From Leisingera thetidis (GTDB taxonomy: Bacteria > Pseudomonadota > Alphaproteobacteria > Rhodobacterales > Rhodobacteraceae), in contig NZ_CP109787.1 in the NCBI RefSeq assembly GCF_025857195.1, positions 1 through 64,000 of the forward strand: 64,000 bases of DNA. Direction: 5' to 3'. Below, piece by piece: positions 27,585-36,383 of this stretch; positions within the stretch are counted from its first letter, which is position 1; every line of letters begins with the position of its first letter. The position numbers and the translations under genes are program-made. Under the pieces are notes generated by a model, which saw only the letters and a list, made by a program, of their open reading frames with translations, searched no databases and was not told the origin of the DNA.

Positions 27585-28562
27585 ATGTTGTGGCTGGCAA
27601 GTGTACTCGGTCTTGTTGCGGTTGGCGGTGCGGTTCTGGTTGAGACCGGTTCGTCACAGGAGGATGAAACCGATGGGCAGCCTGGTCCGGAAACCGATGG
27701 GGACGGGCTGGATGGCGGGTATATCGAACCGGGCGGCGAGACAGTGGCCGGCACCGATGGCGGTGATGTTTTGGCGGGAAGCGAGGCGGCGGACATCCTT
27801 AGCGGCGGCGGCGGGAATGACCAGATTGGCGGTTACGGCGGCGATGATTGGATTGATGGCGGCTTGGGCAGCGATGTTCTGCACGGGCACGGCGGCAGTG
27901 ACAGTCTGTTCGGCGGGGACGGGCGGGATCTGCTGCACGGCGAAGACGGAGATGACTTGCTGCAAGCCGGCGCCGGAGAGGATGATCTCTACGGGCATTT
28001 TGGCGAGGATACGCTTCAGGGCGGCAGCGGTGCGGATCTGCTGCATGGCGGCCAGGGCCAGGATTGGCTGGAGGGCGGTGAAGGCCAGGACACGCTGCAC
28101 GGCAATGACGGCGATGACAGCCTGACGGGCGGGGCCGGCCAGGACGTGCTGTTTGGCGGCTATGGCAATGACATGGTTTCCGGTGCCGGGGACGGCGCGG
28201 ACCTGGATTATGTGAATGGCGGCGATGGCGACGACACGCTGATGGCCGGGGCTGGCGATGTGCTGACCGGCGGGGCCGGTGGGGATCAGTTCATGGCCGG
28301 AAGCTGGACCGGGACTGCGGATGCGGTGCAGCTGATGGATTATGATGCGTCCGAAGATCAGCTGGTGCTGGTCTGGGATTTTGAAGGGAACGGGGAGCCC
28401 ACGGTGGAGGTGCAGCAAAACCCGGAAGCCGGGGAGGAGCAGCTGATCCTGATCGATGGCGAGCCTGCCTTGCGGATCACGGGTGCGGATGGGCTCACGG
28501 TGGCGGATCTGGTGCTGATCGACAGGGCATCGGCCGCCGGGTCCGGCCTGCTGCCGCAGTAG
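27585..28562 (+). CDS. RTX-repeat calcium-binding protein
   Basis: This 325-residue protein starts with a hydrophobic helix (MLWLASVLGLVAVGGAVLV), then an acidic Gly/Asp linker. About 19 near-continuous nonapeptide repeats follow, of the form GGxGxD-hydrophobic (about 55-230, for example GGSGADLLH). The non-repetitive tail (about 235-325) has DYDASEDQLVLVWDF, which matches the DFNRSEDQILL segment of the decayed paralogue. Ca2+-dependent folding and extracellular or periplasmic location are family inferences. The ATG at 27585 has an AGGGG upstream. A TTG at 27579 would better match the paralogue's start (VELAML). The secretion route is unclear. Confidence 0.82.
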   Translation: MLWLASVLGLVAVGGAVLVETGSSQEDETDGQPGPETDGDGLDGGYIEPGGETVAGTDGGDVLAGSEAADILSGGGGNDQIGGYGGDDWIDGGLGSDVLHGHGGSDSLFGGDGRDLLHGEDGDDLLQAGAGEDDLYGHFGEDTLQGGSGADLLHGGQGQDWLEGGEGQDTLHGNDGDDSLTGGAGQDVLFGGYGNDMVSGAGDGADLDYVNGGDGDDTLMAGAGDVLTGGAGGDQFMAGSWTGTADAVQLMDYDASEDQLVLVWDFEGNGEPTVEVQQNPEAGEEQLILIDGEPALRITGADGLTVADLVLIDRASAAGSGLLPQ

Positions 28563-28605
28563 GACTGGCATCGGGTCTACTGCATCCAGACGCGGCAGTT
28601 AATCT

Positions 28606-28634
28606 TTGCCTTCACTGGGGAAATATCCTATATG
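28606..28634 (+). promoter_or_regulatory. Sigma-70-type promoter of rpsO
   Basis: TTGCCT at 28606-28611 and TATATG at 28629-28634 are separated by exactly 17 bases. They lie 100 bases before the rpsO start, leaving a leader long enough for S15 autoregulation. Confidence 0.6.
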
Positions 28635-28733
28635 CCCGCATCTGCTGCGATTCTGCGGCAGGTTTCTCCATGGGCCTGTGCTGGACGACATCCCGGCCTG
28701 CGCCATCCACTCCAACCTATGAAGGAGACCCCG

Positions 28734-29003
28734 ATGTCGATCACTGCGGAAGAAAAAACACGCCTGATGAAAGAATTCGCAACCAAGGACGGCGACACCG
28801 GCTCGCCGGAAGTCCAGGTTGCAATCCTGACCTCGCGCATCAACACCCTGACTGAGCACTTCAAAACCCACAAGAAGGACAACCACGGCCGCCGTGGCCT
28901 TCTGAAGATGGTGGCTCAGCGCCGCAAGCTGCTGGACTACACCAAAGGCAAGGATGAGGCCCGTTACCAGGACCTGATCAAGCGTCTGGGCATCCGCCGC
29001 TAA
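28734..29003 (+). CDS. rpsO: 30S ribosomal protein S15
   Basis: S15 binds 16S rRNA early in 30S assembly at the central-domain junction. The 89-residue protein has the standard length and sequence: [17 protein letters not shown] near 22-38, '[16 protein letters not shown]' near 41-56, and the terminal [15 protein letters not shown] precedes ATG 28734. Its own promoter and terminator are visible, so it is transcribed independently of both truB and pnp. Confidence 0.98.
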   Translation: MSITAEEKTRLMKEFATKDGDTGSPEVQVAILTSRINTLTEHFKTHKKDNHGRRGLLKMVAQRRKLLDYTKGKDEARYQDLIKRLGIRR

Positions 29004-29026
29004 TCCGCGCTTATCCGGATTTTCAG

Positions 29027-29058
29027 CGCCCGTTCCCTTGTGGGAGCGGGCGTTTTCT
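29027..29058 (+). terminator. Rho-independent terminator of rpsO
   Basis: An 11-bp stem (CGCCCGTTCCC / GGGAGCGGGCG, one G-U) with a TTGT loop is followed by TTTTCTTTTG. Confidence 0.9.
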
Positions 29059-29099
29059 TTTGTTCTGACGTCAATGCAGGCAAGGGGGGTACTTGTGCA

Positions 29100-29334
29100 C
29101 CTGCAGGCTGCCCGCCTGAGCCGGACATCCCCAGCCATGGGCATGGCCCATGCGGCACCTGGCGGGGCTTGAATACCGAGGAGAGACTGAAAGGTTGAGG
29201 GCAGCCTGCCGCGCTTAAAGAGTGTGCCGCGCGTGCGGCGCGGCCCTCGGTCCGCAGCCGATCTGCGGGCCCGGGACAAGCTTTGGCCTCTCAACAGTCA
29301 GCGCCGCCCGGTAAGGAGCGGCGCTGTTTGTCTT
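29100..29334 (+). ncRNA. Candidate structured non-coding RNA with own terminator
   Basis: The roughly 300-base gap between rpsO and the ALDH16 gene has no credible reading frame but much inverted-repeat structure. An 11-bp perfect pair (GCAGGCTGCCC 29103-29113 / GGGCAGCCTGC 29199-29209) encloses hairpin TGGGC-ATG-GCCCA. Downstream come CCGCAG-CCGAT-CTGCGG and a terminator-like CAGCGCCGC-N10-GCGGCGCTG (29299-29326) followed by TTTGTCTT. rpsO already has its own terminator, so this second + strand terminator has no gene to serve. It does not show SRP RNA, tmRNA or RNase P hallmarks that I can recognise. Confidence 0.35.
29299..29334 (+). terminator. Orphan rho-independent terminator
   Basis: A perfect 9-bp stem CAGCGCCGC/GCGGCGCTG is followed by TTTGTCTT on the + strand. 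On the minus strand no T-run follows, so it does not serve the convergent ALDH16 gene well. Confidence 0.55.
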
Positions 29335-29367
29335 AGCAGATGCCGGCGATTTCAGCGGGTCCGTGCT

Positions 29368-31704
29368 TTATTCGCCGTAGGGCACCCAGATGTTCTTGAT
29401 CTCGGTGGCCTCCTGCAAAAAGCGTTTGGTCTGATCCTGCATCCAGTCGGCTGCGCTTCCGTTATTGACCCAGGTGCGTTTCAGATTGCCTGCTGATGCG
29501 GCCTCGATCGCGGCCGACAGGCTGGTAGAGGAGAAGTTCCACACTGCGTCCACATTCAGATGCGAGGCCAGCGGTTTGGCCAGCTCCGCATGGCTGCCGG
29601 TCAGGATGTTGACAACGCCCGCGGGCACGTCCGAGGTGTCGAGCACTTGGTAGAAATCGGTCGCCGCCAGCGGGAAGGGCTCCGAGGCTGCCAGCACCAC
29701 CCGGTTGCCCATGGCCATCGCAGGCGCCATGGCAGACACAAGGCCCAGAAGCGGCGCTTCATCGGCACATAGAACGCCGATCACGCCCACCGGCTCTTTC
29801 ATCGCCAGTGCGATACCGCGGATCGGCACGCCGTGGGCCTGGCCATCGTATTTGTCGGCCCATGCTGCAGCGGTGAACAGGCGCTGAATTGCGGCCTCAA
29901 CTTCAGCCGCGCCGGACTTTTTACCAGTCATTGCGTCGATGCGGGCCGCGAATTCCGCGGCGCGGGCCGAGAGGTTCTCACCGATGTAGTAGAGGATCTG
30001 GGCGCGCAGGTGGCCGGTGGTTTTGGACCAGCTCTTGGCCCCTGCGGCGGCCTCGACTGCGTTACGCACGTCCTTGCGGTTGGCAAGGCCCGCATGGCCC
30101 AGAAGCGCGCCGGACTTGCCATAAATGGCTTGGCTGTAGCCGCCGTCGGGGCGGGCCTGCTTGCCGCCGACATAGAGCTTGGCGGTCCGGTCCAGCGGAT
30201 CCGCCGGTGTACCGCTGCCCTCAAACGGCTCAACCTTTGCCAGCGGTTTGGCCTTGGACTTGGGGCGGGTATAGGCGGCAAGGCCTTCCCAGCCGCCTTC
30301 GCGGCCAAAGCCGCTTTCGCGCACCCCGCCAAAGCCGGCGGCAGCGTCGAACATGTTGGTGCCGTTGATCCAGACCACACCGGCCGCCAGTTTCGGCGCC
30401 ATGCCGAGCGCCAGGTTGACGTTCTCGGTCCAAAGCGTTGCCGCGAGCCCGTAACGGGTGTTGTTGGCCAGTTCCACCGCTTCTTCCGGGGTGCGGAAGG
30501 TGCAGGAGACCAGCACCGGTCCAAAAATTTCCTCCTGCATCAGCGGATCAGCGGGGGAGAGCCCTTCGATCAGGGTTGGCGGGTAATAGCAGCCGCCCGC
30601 GGGCATTTCGACCTGCGCCTGGTGCATGGTGCCGGCTTGGTTGGCCGCGACCAGGCTGCTGATAGTGTCGAGCTGCACCGGGTCGACCACGGCGCCGACG
30701 TCGACGCATTTGTCGAGCGGGTTGCCGACACGTAGGCTGTCCATGCGGGCCTTGAGTTTGGTGTGGAACCGCCCGGCAATGCTTTCCTGCACCAGCAGGC
30801 GCGAGCCTGCGCAGCAGACCTGGCCCTGGTTGAACCAGATTGCATCGACCAGGCCTTCGATGGCACTGTCGGTATCGGCGTCGTCAAAGACGATGTAGGG
30901 TGACTTGCCGCCCAGCTCCAGCGTCAGCGCCTTGCCGCTGCCAGCGGTGGCTTCGCGGATGCGGCGGCCGACCGATGTCGAGCCGGTGAAGGCGATCTTG
31001 TCCACTTCCGCGGCGGTGATCATCTCGCCCACGGCGCCGTCACCGGTGACGATGTTCACAACGCCCTTTGGCAGGCCCGCCTGGTGGCAGATGTCGGCGA
31101 ACAGCAGCGCAGTGAGCGAGGTGTATTCCGCCGGTTTCAGCACCACAGTGTTGCCCATGGCGATGGCTGGTGCGATCTTCCAGGCCAGCATCAGGAGCGG
31201 GAAGTTCCAGGGGATGATCTGGCCGCAAACGCCAAGCGCCTCGGCGTCCGGCAGCGCGCTTTCCATCAGCTGGGCCATGCCTGCGTGATAGTAGAAATGC
31301 CGCTGCGCCAGGGGGATGTCGATATCGCGGCTCTCGCGGACCGGCTTGCCGTTGTCGAGCGTTTCCAGAACAGCAAACAGGCGGGCGTGCTTTTGCAGCA
31401 GCCGCGCGATGGCATAGAGGTACTTGGCCCGGCCCGGGCCGCCAAGCTCCTGCCACTTGCCTTGCGCCTTGCGGGCGGCCTCGACCGCCGCGTCCACATC
31501 GGCCTGGGTGGCCTGGGTCAGGGTTGCCAGCACTTCGCCGGTGGCGGGGTTCCGGCTGTCGAAACCGTCACCGGGAGCGGTGAACCTGCCATTGATGAAG
31601 TGGCCGAAGCGGCTGCCCTGATCGACCAGCCAAGCCAGCGCCTCGGCGGCGCTTTCGGGGGCGGGGCCGTAATCCATGGTGTCGAAGATCTCTTTGATGG
31701 TCAT
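29368..31704 (-). CDS. ALDH16-type double-domain aldehyde dehydrogenase
   Basis: This 778-residue protein is built from two aldehyde dehydrogenase units. The first (about 1-490) has LELGGKSP (Glu near 264) and FNQGQVCCAG (catalytic Cys near 297), with 'EEIFGPVLVS' near 390. The second (about 500-778, starting LYVGGKQARPDGG) keeps the fold motifs EPVGVIGVL and 'AMGNRVVL' but lacks the Cys and Glu, so it is non-catalytic. This is the ALDH16 architecture, known from vertebrates and from a Loktanella enzyme that is active. AAGGA precedes ATG 31704. It lies directly downstream of deoC and could oxidise the acetaldehyde that DeoC releases. Confidence 0.9.
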   Translation of the reverse strand: MTIKEIFDTMDYGPAPESAAEALAWLVDQGSRFGHFINGRFTAPGDGFDSRNPATGEVLATLTQATQADVDAAVEAARKAQGKWQELGGPGRAKYLYAIARLLQKHARLFAVLETLDNGKPVRESRDIDIPLAQRHFYYHAGMAQLMESALPDAEALGVCGQIIPWNFPLLMLAWKIAPAIAMGNTVVLKPAEYTSLTALLFADICHQAGLPKGVVNIVTGDGAVGEMITAAEVDKIAFTGSTSVGRRIREATAGSGKALTLELGGKSPYIVFDDADTDSAIEGLVDAIWFNQGQVCCAGSRLLVQESIAGRFHTKLKARMDSLRVGNPLDKCVDVGAVVDPVQLDTISSLVAANQAGTMHQAQVEMPAGGCYYPPTLIEGLSPADPLMQEEIFGPVLVSCTFRTPEEAVELANNTRYGLAATLWTENVNLALGMAPKLAAGVVWINGTNMFDAAAGFGGVRESGFGREGGWEGLAAYTRPKSKAKPLAKVEPFEGSGTPADPLDRTAKLYVGGKQARPDGGYSQAIYGKSGALLGHAGLANRKDVRNAVEAAAGAKSWSKTTGHLRAQILYYIGENLSARAAEFAARIDAMTGKKSGAAEVEAAIQRLFTAAAWADKYDGQAHGVPIRGIALAMKEPVGVIGVLCADEAPLLGLVSAMAPAMAMGNRVVLAASEPFPLAATDFYQVLDTSDVPAGVVNILTGSHAELAKPLASHLNVDAVWNFSSTSLSAAIEAASAGNLKRTWVNNGSAADWMQDQTKRFLQEATEIKNIWVPYGE

Positions 31705-31778
31705 GATACTGATCCTTATCGCGGAACCGGTTTCCGGCACGGAAACCGGCCCGGAATTCGCGCTGAATTCCGGCGCCC

Positions 31779-32768
31779 TCACCCCATGGAGTGGCGGTAG
31801 CCGGCAGAGTATGCCCCGGTGACATGATGCTCCAGCTGGCGCTCGATATCGCCCAGCAGAGAGGAGGCGCCAAAGCGGAACAGGTCAGGCTGCAGCCAGC
31901 GGCTGCCCAGCTCGTCCTTCATCAGCGCAAGGTACACCAGTGCGTCCTTTGCCTTGGAAATTCCGCCCGCGGGCTTGTAGCCGACACGGTGGCCGGTGCG
32001 GTCATAATAGTCGCGGATCGCGCGGATCATCACCAGGCTGACGGGCAGGGTGGCGTTGACGCTTTCCTTTCCGGTGGACGTCTTGATGAAATCGGCACCG
32101 GCCATCATGCAAACCAGCGAGGCGCGGGCCACATTGCGCAAGCTGCCCAGCTCCCCGGTGGCCAGGATCGCCTTTACGTGGGCCTCGCCGCAGGCCAGGC
32201 GGAAGGCTTTCATCTCGTCATAAAGCGCCTGCCAGTTGCCCTGCAGCACATGGCGGCGGGAGATCACGATGTCGATCTCCTCGGCGCCGGCGTTGACGCT
32301 TTCCCCGATCTCGGCCAGCCGCAGGTGGAACGGCGACAGGCCCGCCGGGAAGCCGGTGGACACTGCGGCCACAGGGATGCCGGTGCCGTGCAGCGCTGCA
32401 ACCGCGGTGGGGATCATATCATGATAGACACAGACCGCCCCGGTGGTCAGGCCCTCCATCCCCAGGCTGCGCAGGATGCCGGCGTTCACCGGCTGGCGCG
32501 CCTTGGCACACAGGCGTCGCACCCGGCCCTCTGTGTCGTCACCGGACAGAGTGGTGAGGTCGATGAGGCTGACGGCTTTCAAGAGCCATGCCGCCTGGTG
32601 GTCCTTCTTGACACTGCGGCGGCCCGGCAGGGTGGCGCAGCGGCGTTCGATGGCCGATGTATTGGCCTGCACGGCGGCGACCCAGTCCAGGTCCAGCGCC
32701 ATGCCGGGATTGCGCGGTTCGGCCAGCTGCGGCAGCTGTGTGCTTCGTTCAGCGATATGGCTTTCCAT
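31779..32768 (-). CDS. deoC: Deoxyribose-phosphate aldolase
   Basis: DeoC splits 2-deoxyribose-5-phosphate into glyceraldehyde-3-phosphate and acetaldehyde in deoxynucleoside catabolism. The 329-residue form is longer than E. coli's (about 250) because of an N-terminal extension of some 65 residues, common in alphaproteobacteria. The Schiff-base Lys lies in ADFIKTSTGK near 227 and the second Lys in VGYKPAGGI near 262. It is followed 74 bases later by the ALDH16 gene on the same strand. No other deo gene is nearby. Confidence 0.93.
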   Translation of the reverse strand: MESHIAERSTQLPQLAEPRNPGMALDLDWVAAVQANTSAIERRCATLPGRRSVKKDHQAAWLLKAVSLIDLTTLSGDDTEGRVRRLCAKARQPVNAGILRSLGMEGLTTGAVCVYHDMIPTAVAALHGTGIPVAAVSTGFPAGLSPFHLRLAEIGESVNAGAEEIDIVISRRHVLQGNWQALYDEMKAFRLACGEAHVKAILATGELGSLRNVARASLVCMMAGADFIKTSTGKESVNATLPVSLVMIRAIRDYYDRTGHRVGYKPAGGISKAKDALVYLALMKDELGSRWLQPDLFRFGASSLLGDIERQLEHHVTGAYSAGYRHSMG

Positions 32769-33012
32769 TGGGGATCCTCAGAAGAGTTCCGCGCAAAATT
32801 CGCACGGGTGCGGCATATTGGCAAGCGAGCGTCCAAGGCTCCGGGCTGATTTTTTGACTGAATGGACAAAAAATTTGCCCGAACACTGGCGCTCCCCCCG
32901 GCCGGACGGCTGAAACAGGCGGAATGCGGCGGGAATTGGCTATTGCGCTTCTTTGGCCGAAGCCGTGCGCATTCCGGTGGCAGAATCGCCCTCACATGCT
33001 AAATTTAGCGGT

Positions 33013-34968
33013 ATGAGCAGTGCAGACCCCCATATCAGCGAAAACTCCCAGTCGGGAACCCGTCCTGTCATCCGCCAGTTGGATGACAGCGCCATCAACC
33101 GGATTGCAGCCGGGGAAGTGGTGGAACGGCCCGCCTCGGCGGTCAAGGAACTGGTGGAAAACGCCATCGATGCCGGAGCGGCACGGATCACAGTGGAAAT
33201 CGCCGATGGCGGCAAGACGTTGATCCGGGTGACGGATGACGGCTGCGGCATGACGCCGGAGGATCTGCCGCTGGCGCTCAGCCGCCATGCAACTTCCAAG
33301 ATCGACGGCTCGGACCTGCTGAACATCCACACATTCGGATTCCGCGGCGAGGCGCTGCCAAGCTTGGGCGCCGTCGGACGGCTGACCATCACCAGCCGCG
33401 CGGCTGGGCATGAGGCGGCGCAGATCCGGGTCTCCGGCGGCAAGCTGGAGCCGGTGAAACCGGCCGCCTTGCGGGGGGGCAGCATTGTCGAACTGCGGGA
33501 TTTGTTCTTTGCAACGCCGGCCCGTCTCAAATTCATGCGCACCGACCGGGCGGAATCCCAGGCGATCTCGGACACGGTGAAACGGCTGGCGATGGCAGAG
33601 CCGTCGGTGGGCTTCACCCTGCGCGATGTGTCGGGTGGGAAAACTGGCGGCGGCGAAGGGCGGGTAACCTTCCGCGCCGATCCGCTGTCGGGTGATCTGT
33701 TTGACGCGCTGCACGGGCGGCTGGCCTCGGTGCTGGGGCGGGAGTTTGCCGAGAACGCGTTGAAGATTGACGCCGCCCGCGAGGGGATCCGGCTTTATGG
33801 CTACGCGGCGCTGCCGACCTATTCGCGCGGTGCGGCGGTGGCGCAGTTCCTTTTCGTGAACACGCGGCCGGTGAAGGACAAGATGCTGACCGGCGCCCTG
33901 CGTGCGGCCTATTTCGATTTCCTCAGCCGCGACCGGCATCCGGCGGCGGCGCTGTTCATTGATTGTGATCCGCAGCTGGTCGATGTGAACGTGCACCCGG
34001 CCAAATCCGAGGTGCGCTTCCGCGACCCTGGCCTGGCCCGCGGGCTGATCGTCTCTTCTCTGCGCCATGCGCTGGCCGAGGCCGGGCACCGGGCCTCGAC
34101 CACGGTGGCAGGCGCCACTCTGGGGGCGATGAAGCCGGAACAGCCCACCGCCAGCGGCGCCCCCCGGATCTATCAGATGGACCGCCCTTCTTACGGCGCA
34201 CGCAGCTTGTCCTATGCGGCGCAGTCCCCCGGCCAGCCGCAGACGTCTTCCCATGATGCGCCGCCATCGCCAGGCTTTGCCGACCTGGCCGGTGCCTACA
34301 GCGGCCGGGTGACGGAAGTTCGGGAACTCCCAGTGGCCCCGGGTCAGCTTTCGGATGCGCCCGAGGCTGCCGCGCCCGGGGCCGAGCAGCTGCCGCTGGG
34401 GGCGGCCCGCGGCCAGGTGCATGAAAACTACATCATTGCCCAGACAGCTGACGGCATGGTGATCGTTGACCAGCATGCAGCCCATGAACGGCTGGTCTAT
34501 GAAAAACTGAAGAAGCAGATGGCCGAAAACGGCGTCGCGGCCCAGGCGCTGCTGATCCCGGAAATTGTCGAGCTGAGCGACAATGACTGTGCCTGCCTGT
34601 TGGCGGTGGCCGAGGAGCTGGCAAAATTCGGGCTTGGCATCGAGGCGTTCGGCGGCAATGCCATTGCGGTACGGGAAACGCCTGCGATCCTGGGAGAAGT
34701 GAACGCCGAGGCGATGATCAGGGACATCCTGGATGAGCTGTCGGATCAGGGTGAAAGCCAGCTGGTGCAGGCCAAGATCGAGGCGATCCTGAGCCGGGTC
34801 GCCTGCCATGGCTCGATCCGCTCCGGCCGCCGGATGCGGGGCGAGGAGATGAATGCGCTTCTGCGGGAGATGGAGGCAACACCCCACTCCGGCCAGTGCA
34901 ATCATGGCCGCCCCACACATGTGGAGCTGAAGCTGGCGGATATCGAGCGCCTGTTCGGGCGCACCTGA
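33013..34968 (+). CDS. mutL: DNA mismatch repair protein MutL
   Basis: MutL couples MutS mismatch recognition to strand incision. The 651-residue protein has the GHKL ATPase N-terminus (INRIAAGEVVERPASAVKEL near 19-38, ENAIDAGA, 'GFRGEALPSL' near 113). A Pro/Ala-rich linker covers about 330-460. The dimerisation domain contains DQHAAHERLVYE near 485, the DQHA-x2-E-x4-E endonuclease motif. That motif is expected in species without MutH. The frame is open from 32953; ATG 33013 fits the family better. It is followed by rmuC after 32 bases. Confidence 0.95.
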   Translation: MSSADPHISENSQSGTRPVIRQLDDSAINRIAAGEVVERPASAVKELVENAIDAGAARITVEIADGGKTLIRVTDDGCGMTPEDLPLALSRHATSKIDGSDLLNIHTFGFRGEALPSLGAVGRLTITSRAAGHEAAQIRVSGGKLEPVKPAALRGGSIVELRDLFFATPARLKFMRTDRAESQAISDTVKRLAMAEPSVGFTLRDVSGGKTGGGEGRVTFRADPLSGDLFDALHGRLASVLGREFAENALKIDAAREGIRLYGYAALPTYSRGAAVAQFLFVNTRPVKDKMLTGALRAAYFDFLSRDRHPAAALFIDCDPQLVDVNVHPAKSEVRFRDPGLARGLIVSSLRHALAEAGHRASTTVAGATLGAMKPEQPTASGAPRIYQMDRPSYGARSLSYAAQSPGQPQTSSHDAPPSPGFADLAGAYSGRVTEVRELPVAPGQLSDAPEAAAPGAEQLPLGAARGQVHENYIIAQTADGMVIVDQHAAHERLVYEKLKKQMAENGVAAQALLIPEIVELSDNDCACLLAVAEELAKFGLGIEAFGGNAIAVRETPAILGEVNAEAMIRDILDELSDQGESQLVQAKIEAILSRVACHGSIRSGRRMRGEEMNALLREMEATPHSGQCNHGRPTHVELKLADIERLFGRT

Positions 34969-35000
34969 ATAAGAACCCTCGAAACTGAGGAGATTGAGCA

Positions 35001-36383
35001 GTGACACTGGAACAGGCCCCATGGGCCATCTACGTGCTGGCCGGACTGGCGGCGCTTTTGGCCTTGGGGGCGCTGCGGCTGCGCGGCCACGCAAGGCATA
35101 TGGAGCAGCTCAACGCTGATCTGCGCAGCCATAATGCCGGTTTGCAGGCTGAGGTTGCGCGGCTGCCGGAACTGGCGGATGAACTTTCCACCCTGCGCCG
35201 CACCAGCGAGAACGAACGCACCGCACGGTATCAGGCCGAGGCCCAGGTGCAGGCGCTGAAAGCCGAACACGCGGCGCGGCTGGAACAGCTCCACCACATG
35301 AACCAGCAGATGGAGCACAAGTTTGCGTCGCTTGCTTCTGGTGTGCTGAAGCAGAACTCGGAAAACTTCCTGAGCCTGGTCAGCGAACGCTTTCAAGCGC
35401 ACAGCAAGTCGGCGGATGAGGATCTGGCCAAGCGCCACGCGGCAATAGAGGGGCTGGTGAAACCACTGGATCAGAAACTCGGCCAGTTCGGTGAACGGAT
35501 CAAGGAAATCGAGCAGGCCCGCAACGAGGCCTACGGCGCAATCCAGACGCAGGTGAAGCATCTGGCCGAGGGCCAGGCCATGCTGGGCGGCGAGACCCGC
35601 AAGCTGGTGCAGGCGCTGCGGGCGCCCAAGACCCGCGGCCGCTGGGGCGAGATGCAGCTGCGCCAGGTGTTCGAAATGGCCGGCATGGCCGAGCATGTGG
35701 ATTTCGAACTGGAGAAAAGCGTCGGCACCGACGACGGGATGCGCCGCCCCGATGCGGTTGTGCGTATTCCTGGCGGCAAGAGCATCGTGGTGGATGCCAA
35801 GACCCCGCTGGAGGGATATCTGGATGCGCTGGAGGCGGAGACGCCTGATCAGCAGCAGGAGGCACTGCTGCGGCATTCGGGCCACGTGAAGACACATGTG
35901 CGCCAGCTTGCGTCAAAGTCCTATCAAAGTGCTTTGGGCGAAACACCAGATTTCGTGGTTATGTTCATCCCTGGCGAGACCTTTGTTTCCGCGGCAGTGG
36001 AAACGGATCCGGGCCTGATCGAATACGCCTTTGAAAACAAAGTTCTGATTGCTACGCCGACCACCCTGATGGCGCTGGTGAAGTCCATCGCCTATGGCTG
36101 GCAGCAGGAGAAGATGGCGGAAAACGCTGTCGAAGTGCAAAAGACAGCCAAGGAACTTTACGACCGGCTGTCGACGTTCTCGAAAAACCTTGCCGCCGTA
36201 GGCAAGTCGCTGTCGTCTTCGGTGAACAACTACAACAAGGCGGTGGGCTCACTGGAAGCCCGGGTGCTGCCCTCGGCCCGCAAGTTCGAGTCGATGGGCG
36301 TGGTGGCAAGAGGGGCTGAGTTGGAGGATCCCGGCCAGGTGGAAGTGGAGCCGCGCCAGGTGGCGCTGCTGGCGGAGGAGTAG
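35001..36383 (+). CDS. rmuC: DNA recombination protein RmuC
   Basis: RmuC family proteins limit inversions at inverted repeats and look like membrane-tethered nucleases. The 460-residue chain has an N-terminal membrane helix (about 8-26), a long coiled coil (about 30-110) and the RmuC nuclease-like domain (about 190-400). The last shows RGRWGEMQLRQVFEMAGM near 212-229, 'RPDAVVRIPGGKSIVVDAKTPL' -type residues near 249-270, and 'FVVMFIPGE'. The start is GTG 35001 with GAGGAG upstream. The next gene starts on the base after its stop codon. Confidence 0.92.
   Translation: MTLEQAPWAIYVLAGLAALLALGALRLRGHARHMEQLNADLRSHNAGLQAEVARLPELADELSTLRRTSENERTARYQAEAQVQALKAEHAARLEQLHHMNQQMEHKFASLASGVLKQNSENFLSLVSERFQAHSKSADEDLAKRHAAIEGLVKPLDQKLGQFGERIKEIEQARNEAYGAIQTQVKHLAEGQAMLGGETRKLVQALRAPKTRGRWGEMQLRQVFEMAGMAEHVDFELEKSVGTDDGMRRPDAVVRIPGGKSIVVDAKTPLEGYLDALEAETPDQQQEALLRHSGHVKTHVRQLASKSYQSALGETPDFVVMFIPGETFVSAAVETDPGLIEYAFENKVLIATPTTLMALVKSIAYGWQQEKMAENAVEVQKTAKELYDRLSTFSKNLAAVGKSLSSSVNNYNKAVGSLEARVLPSARKFESMGVVARGAELEDPGQVEVEPRQVALLAEE

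Noticed and set aside
27770-28300. Repetitive DNA resembling a CRISPR or tandem-repeat array
   Set aside because: The 27-base periodicity encodes degenerate RTX nonapeptides in frame. There are no identical repeats with unique spacers.
27654-28571. 305-codon minus-strand frame over the second RTX gene
   Set aside because: Its repeated Ala/Ile pattern is the complement of the GGxGxD repeats on the + strand.
32992-35094. 700-codon minus-strand frame over mutL
   Set aside because: It is opposite mutL. The composition is Arg/Gln/His-rich and no family resemblance is seen.
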